From Polyrhizophydium stewartii (taxonomy: Eukaryota > Chytridiomycota > Chytridiomycetes > Rhizophydiales): a stretch of DNA of 22,226 nt. Positions 10,809 to 18,378 of the stretch are shown in pieces (position 1 is the first letter of the stretch; each line of letters starts with the position of its first letter). The notes under the pieces are model-generated. The model was not told the origin of the DNA. It saw nothing but the letters and a program-made list of their open reading frames with translations, and searched no databases. The DNA lies in assembly GCA_027604665.1 (NCBI GenBank), contig JADGIZ010000156.1, positions 1 through 22,226 on the forward strand, given 5' to 3'. Position numbers and translations under genes: made by a program.

Positions 10809-11704
10809 TTAATTTTTGGTTCGTGCGGCCTCATCGCCTACATCGCCCGCGGTGCGCTCACTGTGCGCAGTTGCTGGTGCAGGTTGAGGACCATGCTCGG
10901 GGCCATGCTCGTGGTCGGCGCCGTCATCTGACACGCTCTCATCGTCGCCGGCATTGTTGGCGCCGGCGTGATCTTCGTCTTCATCTTCGTCGCCATCGCC
11001 GTCCACATTGCCTTCTTGACGCTTGGATGCTGAGCCCTTTTTGCCCCGATTCTCAAGCGTCTTTCCTTGCTTGCGCTTGAGGCGCTTGAGCCTGTTCTTG
11101 TTGGTCTTGATGGCCTCCTTGTCGCGGATGGCCTGCATCCGCTCCTCATACTCCCGCTTCTCTTGCTCCTGCGGCGCGCATCGCGGGTCAGCGAATGGCA
11201 CGCAATAGCGCCGAGAACATGAACATATTAGGACATGTGCCGAGCTGGGCGGGGCACAGACCAACCTTGCGAGCGGCCTCGTCCAGCTCTCTCAGGCGGT
11301 TGTTCTCCTTGCGCCGCATGGCCCTGTAGACGTGAAAGTCGCCGCTGCCGGCGCCCGCGCTGGAGCCTGCGCGGTGTCAGCCCGCAGCAACAGGCCGGCG
11401 CGCTTGGCCAGACGCTCTCGCAGGCGCACGCACCCTGGATGTTGCGCGGGCCGGCGTCCGGGTCGCGGCGCTGGCTCGGCTTGTCGGACGGCCGCTTGGG
11501 CAGCACGATCTCACGGTCGACCCGCTGCATGAGCCGCTCGAGCTGTGCGCGCTGCGCCTCGAGCACCGTCTTGGGCCGCTTCTTGCGCTCGCCGCCGCCG
11601 CCGGCATCGCTCTGGTCGCCGCTCGACTCGGCGCCGGACGTGGGCCGCGAGTCGGTTCGCTTCATGGCTGCGCGGGAGGTGGTTTTGGGGTCAAGTGTCG
11701 CCAT
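10809..11704 (-). CDS. PRKRIP1 homologue (DUF1168), spliceosome-associated
   Basis: Animal PRKRIP1 is a long-helix protein placed in step-II human spliceosome structures. Exons 11434..11704, 11266..11366 and 10809..11168 encode 243 residues; introns are 67 and 97 nt. The conserved family core is obvious: RPKTVLEAQRAQLERLM, then VLPKRP, the GSSAGAGSGDFHVYRAMRRKE block that forms only after splicing, and a long basic helix (KEAIKTNKNRLKRLKRKQGK). The C-terminal ~75 residues are Asp/Glu- and His-rich and probably disordered. The start may be the ATG at 11704 (MATLDPK) or 11665 (MKRTDSR); an in-frame ATG at 11728 would overlap the start codon of the neighbouring plus-strand gene and is unlikely. 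Its stop is only 23 bp before the ATG of the LRR-IQ gene on the same strand. Confidence 0.93.
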
Positions 11705-11726
11705 CCGTCTTTCCGCCGGGTTCGCC
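11705..11726. promoter_or_regulatory. 22-bp bidirectional start region
   Basis: This is all that separates the preferred start codons of the PRKRIP1 homologue (minus, 11704) and the SAP30BP homologue (plus, 11727). If PRKRIP1 begins at 11665 the gap is 61 bp. Each gene's promoter elements must then lie in the other's transcribed or coding sequence, or transcription starts inside the first exons. No TATA-like box is visible here. Confidence 0.5.
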
Positions 11727-12818
11727 ATGCACGGGCTGGTCAGCTACGGCAGCGACACGGACGACGAAGGTGCCGCGCGCACCCGCCGCGGGCGTGGCCG
11801 AGATGCGGGCATGGCTGCTGACGCTGTTCCCGATGCGCAGCGTCTCCCGTGCGACGGCAGCCCATCTTGCCCGCGACCGGTCCCGCGGCGGCTCCTCCCG
11901 CTGGTCCGTCGACATCAGCCTCGGCGACCGTTGCCGCAACACGGACACCGCCAGCACCCACCCCGGCGCCGGCGCCAGCGCCGGTCGCTGCCGCCATCGC
12001 TGCTGCATCTGCTGTCCCGCAGAAGCGGCCAGGCTCGCCGGCCGTGCTTGTCCGCCCGCGCTCGTCGCCGGCCTCAAAGCCCGCCGGTCCGCCAGCGTCG
12101 ACGGCATCCAGGCCCGAGTCGCCAGCTGTGGCCAGCCCGCGTGCAGCGGATGCCGAGGGTCCGGCACCTTCAACGGACCCTGGGACGGGCGTTGGCAGTG
12201 ATGACCGCCTGCGCCACGAGTTGGTGCGCCAGGCGTTGGTCAGGCAGGGATACATTGACGCTGCGCATCTGGACCTGCGCACGCCCGAGCAGCTCGCTGA
12301 GCACCAGGCAGCGCATGGCCGGCAGCCGACGCAGGCCATGCAAGAGCGCATCGAGCGGTTCACAGCGCTGCGATCACGCGGTGTATTTCTCAACGATCGG
12401 CTTGTCGGCACGCACTCGTTCCGCAACCCGTCCATCATGAGCAAGCTCATTGAGTTCCTCGAACTCGACGAGGCCGGCACCAATCTCGAGCCGAGCGTCT
12501 ACGACCCGCGTGCGTTTCCAAAGCAGGCGTTCTACCGCGAGCTTGGTGCGTTTTGCGCCTCTGCTGCATGCTCAAGCAGGGCTTGCACGTTGCTGACCCG
12601 GCACCGCAGCCAAGGCGCAGGAGGAGAAGCCGATTGGCGTGGCACAGCCGTTCCCGACCAACGTGGCCGCGGCCATCGAGATGGCCAAGGAGCGCGCAAA
12701 GCGGTTCACGCACAGCATCGAGGAGTCGCAGGCACTGGCTGCTGGCAGCGGGGGTCCTGATAGTGCCGCCGATGCAGGAACAGCGGGGCGCAAGCGCAAG
12801 CCGCGGTGGGACCAGTGA
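11727..12818 (+). CDS. SAP30BP/HCNGP homologue (PF07818 family)
   Basis: Human SAP30BP (HCNGP) was first described as a transcriptional co-regulator and is reported to act with RBM17 in splicing short introns. Exons 11727..11769, 11841..12545 and 12610..12818 give 318 residues, close to the ~308 of the human protein. Introns are 71 and 64 nt, both with CTGAC before the 3' AG. Family features in order: MHGLVSYGSDTDDE at the start (LxxYxxDSxxE type), an Ala/Pro-rich linker to ~residue 125, then the core with helices, SRGVFLNDRLVGTHSFRNPS, an IEFLELDEAGTN helix, YDPRAFPKQAFYREL, and AKAQEEK joined across the second splice. The end is basic (RKRKPRWDQ). It is head-to-head with PRKRIP1 and convergent with the J-domain gene, 91 bp between stops. 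Confidence 0.94.
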
Positions 12819-12909
12819 TCTACTTCTGTGGATGTGTGCTGTTATTTCGCGCGAGAGGCGCACAGAAGCGTCCGATGCACAATGAAGCAAGAGGCGTCGA
12901 CTCAAGCGA

Positions 12910-14939
12910 TCACGGATCGGCGTGGATGGTGTCGCTGCTCTCAGCGCCCGTGCTGCTGCCCGGCGCGCCGTTCTCCCCTGCGTTTCCGTCTGCAGGGCCG
13001 CCGATGCGCTTGTGGACCGATACGACGGACGTCGGCTGCGCAGCCGAGTTCTGTGCCTCGGGATCGGCACTTCCGTCGTCGCCCATCTGCTGGCGGAGCT
13101 GGTAGCGCGTGGCTGCGAACATGAGCGGCAGGCAGCAAGCCACGATGCAGAAGAGAAGCGAGAGAACAATGAAGACCGGGATGAGGATCACTGCGGTCGA
13201 AGGCGTCGCGGAATCTCCGTTGGAAAGGCGGCTGACCAGAAGGCCGACGCCGAGATAGAACAGCCCGAGGTAGACGGTCAGCCCGATAATGCGCAGGGTC
13301 AGGGTCGACTTGAACTCGGCGCTCCTGGCCTCCGAGTCGGACTCTCGCGCGGCCTTCTTCTCGGCAAGCGCCCACAGCGCGACCGAGCCAATCTTCAGCA
13401 GGCCCCAGAGCCAGCTTGGCACAAAGACGACGACCCACGACAGCGACGCGGCAGAGCCGTCGATCTTGCTCACAATCAGGGCCAGCTGAGCGATGCGAAG
13501 CACGACGACGTAGAAGTTGTCATACACAATCAGGAACGGCTGCTTTGGCGTCTCGGCGATCTCGGGCTCTCCCTCGACATGGCGCTCGCGAGCAACGGCG
13601 AGAGCTGCGTTGTAGGCGAGCTCGCTTCCGGTTTGCATGACACCAAGGCCGACATGCAGCAGCTCGAGAATGTACCAGGGCACAAACACGACGGCCCAGC
13701 TTGCGCTGATCGAGTCGTCGAGCTTGAGCGCAATGAGGATCTGCTGCACGGTGAGGGCGATGAGATAGACGGAGCCGATGACCTTTGCCATTCGCTGGTT
13801 GGCGGCGTCGGCGGCGTCGGCGGCGGCGGGGTCTGCCTCGTCCTCTTCGCTGGGCTCCATTCCCTCGTGTGGGTCGCCGCGCTTTGGCGCGCGCGCTCGC
13901 ATGAGCACGGCGAACAGCGCCACGTCGACGATGAAGAGCGGCGAGAAGACGGCGACCCAGGACCAGGACACCTTTCCGTCGGCGCGCAGCGACAGGAACG
14001 ACGGGAACAGAATGAGCGCGGCAACGAGCAGTGTGCCGGCAAAGAAGACGGCGTTGACGGCCTTGATGATCTCTGGATCGAGGAACGTTGCCAGGCCGCT
14101 CATGGACTCGAACATGGCGGCGCCGCGCTCGCCCTGCGTGCGGCGGAGCCACGGGCGTGGGCGACATTGTGGTCAGCGGAGCCGCGGGTGGATGCCTCGC
14201 GGCGGGCGTGCGGGCGTGCGGGCGGCCCACGCACATAGGTGTCGTACACGGCGCGCTTGCGCTCGTCGCCTGCGCCCGGGACGGCTCGTGTCAGCGCAGC
14301 TGTGGGCGGGGTGGGGCGGTGTCCGCGGCGGGCGGTGTCCACTGCGGGCGGTGCTCGCGGCGGCCGCCCAGCGCCTCGGCGGCACAAGGCTCACCGAGCG
14401 TCTCGTATGCCTTTTGGATCAGCTGGAAGCGCTCGACCAGCTCGGGATCGTTGCCCGTCTTGTCCGGGTGGTAGCGCAGGGCCATGCGGCGGTACGCCTG
14501 GCAGCGTGCGTGCGTGCGTTGCGTGCGTGCGGGCCGGTCGGCCGGTGCGGCCAGCGGAGCAGCGCCAGGGGAAGCCCGTCAGCACCACGGGTGCCAAGCA
14601 GCGCCAGAGCGCGGCCTGGCACCTTCTTGATGGCAGCCTGGTCGGCATTGCGCTCGACGCCGAGCGCCTGCAAGCGCATGGCGGGGTGTGTCGTACGCAG
14701 GGCCGCGGGCAGCGGGTGCGCGGGCGGCGGGGTTGCCGGGCCGGTTGCGGGAGGCGGCGATGTTGCAGTTGAGTTCGGCGCAAGCAGCAGGTCAGCGCTC
14801 GACGTCCGCGGCACCGAGCCGTGCGGCCGCCGGTGCGCGCATGGCAAGGCAGCCAGTGCGCCATGCGCAGAGCGCGGCGAGCGGCGGCCGGCCGGCGAGC
14901 GCCCACCGCATAGAAGTCGGTGCCTGCGGGGCTGCTCAT
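12910..14939 (-). CDS. J-domain protein fused to a TMEM185-type membrane domain
   Basis: Exons 14907..14939, 14623..14667, 14395..14497, 14235..14269 and 12910..14133 encode 479 residues; introns are 239, 125, 125 and 101 nt and all phases match. Residues 8-70 are a J domain: DFYA|ALGVERNADQAA, AYRRMALRYHPDKTG with HPD at 36-38, FQLIQKAYETLG, DERKRAVYDTYG. The last exon continues in frame (GERGAAMFESM, the usual end of a J domain) into a polytopic region with repeated hydrophobic segments and the TMEM185-like W-x-W-AVF-x-P pattern (DGKVSWSWVAVFSP, ISASWAVVFVPW, ASLSWVVVFVPSW). About nine or ten hydrophobic segments are visible, then a polar tail of ~70 residues. It likely recruits Hsp70 to an intracellular membrane such as the ER; this is inference. 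Intron 2 (14498-14622) contains a TGCG-rich simple repeat. Confidence 0.88.
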
Positions 14940-15153
14940 TTCGGCGACAGAGGAAAGATGCAACGAGGCGCGGCGGGCTGGTGTCGCTTCGCGGGGACCG
15001 GCCCGTGCCCGCGTGCGATGGCGTGATAGGAGGTGGGGTGGGGAAGCGATACGCCGAGGATGGCGGCCGGCGTGTATGGCGAGCATCGCAGGCGGGTCGA
15101 GGGCGGGGGCTGTCGAGGGGCAGCCGGATGCGGCGGGCCGAACTTGCCCCAGA
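14940..15153. promoter_or_regulatory. Divergent promoter region, J-TMEM185 and MPLKIP-like genes
   Basis: 214 bp separate the start codons of the two divergently transcribed genes, so both promoters should lie here. The stretch is GC-rich with no TATA-like box that I can defend. Confidence 0.45.
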
Positions 15154-15745
15154 ATGTCACTGACGGACGCTCTGGCTCACCTGCAGCGCATGGACCAGCG
15201 CCGCCCACAGCAGCCGGCCCCGGCCCAGGCACCGCCGCCTGCCGGGCAGCAGCCGCCGACGGCAGACGCCGCAGGCAGCAGCAGCGGCAGCGGCTGGGGC
15301 CCCGCGCCGGGCACCCGCATGCAGTTCCGTGGCCGCGGCGGCGGCCGGCACGACGGCGGCGGCCAAGACCGATGGGACAGCGGCCGCGGCGGGCGGGGCC
15401 GCGGCGGCAGGGGCAGCGACAGAGGTGGCCGCGGCGGCGGCAGGGGCGGCGGCCCGCCGTCCAAGGTGCGTGAGCGCATGCCTCCCACCCGCAACGCTTG
15501 CTGACCGATCCCCGCCAACTCAGCGCCCCAGGGAAACCCACAACGGCCCAACGGACCTCGGCCGCGGCCCCAACGGCGAGCGCATCTGGCAGAAGGACCG
15601 CGGCGTCTTTGTCATCGACGGCCAGGAGGCCTTCTTCATGCCTTCATTCCTCGACGACCCTTGGGCCGAGCTCGAGCGCAGCGCGCAGCCTCGCGCGCAT
15701 CACCCCGGCCACCCGGCGTGGCAGCGCGGCGGCATCGCATCCTGA
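15154..15745 (+). CDS. RG-rich protein with C-terminal PSFLDDPW motif (MPLKIP/TTDN1-like)
   Basis: Exons 15154..15465 and 15524..15745 (58-nt intron with CTGAC) encode 177 residues. The N-terminal half is low-complexity: Gln/Pro/Ala-rich to residue ~50, then RGRGGGR-type repeats to ~100, typical of RNA-binding or condensate-forming RG proteins. The second exon has a compact conserved-looking block: GERIWQKDRGVFVIDGQ, then FFMPSFLDDPWAELE. Human MPLKIP (TTDN1, 179 residues) has the same plan: a Gly/Arg-rich N-terminus and a short C-terminal block, YFKPSMLEDPWAGLE. TTDN1 is reported to link the lariat debranching enzyme to the intron-binding complex. Length, plan and motif all agree, but the shared block is short, so orthology is probable rather than proven. 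The gene is convergent with SRP40, 11 bp between stops. Confidence 0.68.
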
Positions 15746-15756
15746 GCGCCAGCCAT

Positions 15757-17335
15757 CTAGTCCGAGTCATTGTCGAACTTGATCGAGTGCGAGCCCATGT
15801 CGATCTGCCCGCCACGATAGCTTCCGCGCTTCTTCTGTTGGCGGGCAACGCACGGCGCGCAGCATCGGACACAGGCGCGCACGCTCGCAGGGTCAGCCCA
15901 TCGGTCGTGCACTCAACCAGCTGCTCCTGGAGCCGATCCAGCACAATAAGACCGCGCTGGGAACGGCGCTGCCACCACCTGCCTTGTTCTTCTCCTTGGT
16001 GAAACCCTTGCCCCGGGTCACGATCAGGTCCTGGTGCGCCTTGAGGCCATAGCTCGACAGCGCTCCGCCCTGCGTGAATCGAGACGCTTGTCAGCGTCGC
16101 AGTCCTGGCGGCCCACCGCACACCACAAGCATGTCTCATCTCACCTTGGACATGAATGTGTTGTCCTTTAGGCGATCATCGGCAAACTCAACCTCCTCGG
16201 CGCGCACACGCTGGAAGCGCTGGGCAGCCTGGTCTGTCTTGGCCCTCTTGTTGGATGCGTTGTTGCCAGGGCCAGCCTTGCCGCCGTTGCCATCCGTCTT
16301 GCCGTTGCTTGTCTGCCGAGTGTTTTCGCTGCTGTCGCTGTCGCTCTCGCTCTCGAGCTTGCGCTTTTTGGGCGTTGTCTCTGCCTTGGCTGTCTCCTTG
16401 GCTGAAGCCTTCTTGGCCGACTCATCGTCGCCGGACGAGTCGGAGTCGTCGGACGAGCTGTCACCCGAGGAATCAGACGAGCTGGATGAAGCCGCAGCAC
16501 CATTTCCGGCCTTGCCGGGTGCCGTCTCGGCATCCTCGGCATCCGAATCCGAGTCCGACGACGAGTCCGACGACGACTCAGACGAGTCCGACGATGAATC
16601 AGAATCCGAGTCCGACGACGATGCCACTGCCTTTACGGCAGACGCGTCCGGCATTTCAGCGTCTGAAGAAGACTCTGATCCCGACTCGGAGCCCGAGTCG
16701 GAGTCCGATTCGGAATCAGATTCAGAAGACGAGTCCGAGTCGGCAGTGTTTGCGGCAGCTGCGGGCTGGCCGTCCGAAGAGGCATCCGACGACGAATCTG
16801 ATTCCGAGTCCGATTCCGAGCTCGAGTCGGAAGAGCTGTCCGACGACGAGTCGGAAGAGGTCTCCGAGGCAGAGTCGTCGTCGTCGCTACCTGTTCTGCA
16901 AGGCACGACAAGTCAGATGGTCAGACACGCCCGCTCTTGTAGAATCTCGCCATCGCGCCTTCTCACTTTGCAGCCCCAGCGGACAGGGAGCTGGCCTTGA
17001 AGATCTCCTCGAGCGTCGTGGTCGTCTTCACGTCCGCCTGCGCGAGTGCGGGCCGGAGTCAGTACCATAGGACGCAAACAGTTGGTGCGGGTCTGCAACA
17101 TCGGGCAGCGACAAAAGAAAAAAAAGAAAAACGGCAAGCTCCAGCAAGTCGCACAGCTGCGGAGCGGCCGCCCGGAGGCATGTCCCGCAGGAACACGCAG
17201 CGGCGACCCGGAGCATGTGCAGGTCCATGTGCGTACCGCGCCGGGAAACGACTTGCGCACGAGCGAGGCGGCCTTTTCGGCGCCGTTCGACGAGAGAAAC
17301 TCGGCAACGAGCGCGGCGAGAACTGTGGTGGACAT
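15757..17335 (-). CDS. SRP40/Nopp140 (NOLC1) nucleolar phosphoprotein
   Basis: Nopp140 proteins are heavily phosphorylated chaperones of box C/D and H/ACA snoRNPs in nucleolus and Cajal bodies. Exons 17237..17335, 16967..17037, 16145..16895, 15983..16069 and 15757..15834 give 361 residues. Residues 1-33 form a LisH-type helix pair (VLAALVAEFLSSNGAEKAASLVRKSF, split here as VAEFLSSNG and KAASLVRK). Residues ~57-250 are Ser with Asp/Glu, ideal casein kinase II substrate, with a Lys-rich island (TPKKRKLE). The SRP40 C-terminal domain is clear: FQRVRAEEVEF, SYGLKAHQDLIVTRGKGF, KKRGSYRGG, IKFDNDSD. It lacks the many alternating basic/acidic blocks of animal Nopp140 and is closer in size to yeast SRP40. 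The first intron (17038-17236) is long and pyrimidine-rich and might hide a 27-nt exon; the last intron (15835-15982) appears to need a GC donor. Confidence 0.9.
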
Positions 17336-17473
17336 TTCAGACAAGAAGGAATTTCATTCCATGGTGCGGATCTGGCGTGGCGGCGCCGGCGCCGTGCCTG
17401 TCTACAGGCCGGTGCGGCCGCCGCCTGCGCCGCGGCGCATCGTGCACGCCGGCACTGGCTGCGGGCGGGTGGT
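17336..17473. other. Spacer between NDUFA1 and SRP40 genes
   Basis: 138 bp lie between two minus-strand genes. It must contain the end of the NDUFA1 transcript and the SRP40 promoter. I see no recognisable motif. Confidence 0.4.
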
Positions 17474-18136
17474 TTAACTGAGCAGCGGCGTCTCGAGCTC
17501 CAGAGCGCTGTTGCGCGAGAACTGCGGCGGCGCCTCGATCTCGGCCTGTGCATGAGCACCAGTGTCAGCTGCATCGCTCGCGCTTGCAAGCGGCAAGAGA
17601 GCCGCACAAGGACGTGCGGAGCTGCGACACACACCTGCTGGCGGTTGACGTTGCCAGTCATACGGCTGTCGCGCTCCATCATCCGGCGATCCCACTTGTC
17701 GACGTTCCAGCGCTTGGGCTGCACACCGGCACATATGCGTGGCCGCGGTCAGCACGCAGTGAATGCCAGCTGTGTCGCCTGCGTTGCGCTGAGCGCGCGC
17801 AGGGAGCGCCGCCAGCGTCTTGGCCGGCGGCGGCAACCTCGCCAGCTCGATCGTCGAGATGGCCGAGCGTGCCGGCGACACGGGCACGGACCGCGGCCGC
17901 GGCACCGAGCCACAAGCAGGCGGCACCGCGCAGGCCGCACTCGCGGCTACGGCAGCGCCTCCAAGTGTGCGCGGCAGCCGCCTCCCACGCAAGGCGGCCG
18001 TGCCCAGGCCCCGCACCTTGCCGTCGTTCTCCCAGTGCTGCACAGACTTGACACCCCACGCAACGGCGACCGAGATGACGCCGATGACGGCCAGAGACGA
18101 CAGCGCCTCGGCCGGGAAGATGAGCTTGGTCGACAT
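17474..18136 (-). CDS. NADH dehydrogenase (complex I) subunit NDUFA1/MWFE
   Basis: MWFE is a small single-pass accessory subunit of the mitochondrial complex I membrane arm, needed for assembly. Exons 18017..18136, 17635..17718 and 17474..17545 encode 91 residues. Introns are 298 and 89 nt; the first is the longest intron in the window. Residues ~9-30 form one membrane helix (ALSSLAVIGVISVAVAWGV), followed by VQHWENDGK and, across the splice, the family signature PKRWNVDKWDRRMMERDSRMTG. The C-terminus is short. No cleavable presequence is apparent, as is usual for this subunit. It is divergently arranged with the ARMH1-like gene and upstream of SRP40 on the same strand. Confidence 0.9.
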   Translation of the reverse strand: MSTKLIFPAEALSSLAVIGVISVAVAWGVKSVQHWENDGKVRGLGTAALRGRRLPRTLGGAAVAASAACAVPPACGSVPRPRSVPVSPARSAISTIELARLPPPAKTLAALPARAQRNAGDTAGIHCVLTAATHMCRCAAQALERRQVGSPDDGARQPYDWQRQPPAGVCRSSARPCAALLPLASASDAADTGAHAQAEIEAPPQFSRNSALELETPLLS

Positions 18137-18378
18137 GCGGTTGATCATGGTGCTCTGCACATGCACCGCCGTGCGCCTCCTGCGTCAGCGCGGCGTCCGT
18201 TGCAGCGCTGGCCGACGCAACACACCGCTGGTTCCTGAAAGTAACGCAATGGATTTTTCGCAGACCTTCCCAGCCGGTTGAGGGGAAGTCGGCCGCCTCG
18301 CTCCTTAATAAATCCCTCTTCTAATCTAATCTAATTTTTCGCAGACCTCAAAGTCGTTGCCCGCCCATATGCCGACCC
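18137..18378. promoter_or_regulatory. Divergent promoter region, NDUFA1 and ARMH1-like genes
   Basis: 242 bp between start codons. It holds a perfect 15-bp direct repeat (ATTTTTCGCAGACCT at 18253-18267 and 18334-18348), a run of CTAAT units (18321-18335) and an AT-rich TTAATAAAT stretch near 18305-18313, which is unusual in this GC-rich sequence and is a candidate core promoter for the plus-strand gene. Confidence 0.5.
18253..18348. repeat. 15-bp direct repeat pair in divergent promoter
   Basis: ATTTTTCGCAGACCT occurs at 18253-18267 and again at 18334-18348, 81 bp apart start to start, inside the shared promoter region. The second copy directly follows the CTAAT units. It may be a small duplication or a pair of protein-binding sites. 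The TTTTTCGCAG core preceded by CTAAT also resembles a branch point plus 3' splice site. Confidence 0.7.

Noticed and set aside
12922..14238. 438-codon plus-strand open frame
   Set aside because: It is antisense to the TMEM185 exon. Its product is charged with no domain, while the minus strand gives clean membrane segments. High GC content makes such mirror frames common.
14500..14545. TGCG-rich repeat as a functional element
   Set aside because: It is a short simple repeat inside an intron; nothing ties it to a function.
13778..15163. 461-codon plus-strand open frame
   Set aside because: It overlaps the J-domain exons and introns in antisense and is Arg/Ala/Gly-rich without any recognisable pattern.
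16074..17000. Ser/Glu/Asp-rich plus-strand frames over SRP40
   Set aside because: The repeated GAC/TCC-type codons of SRP40 read as similar repeats on the other strand. The minus strand has the LisH and SRP40 C-terminal domains.
17038..17236. snoRNA in the long first intron of SRP40
   Set aside because: I looked for C/D and H/ACA boxes on the transcribed strand and found no convincing pair; the only CTGA is the likely branch point.
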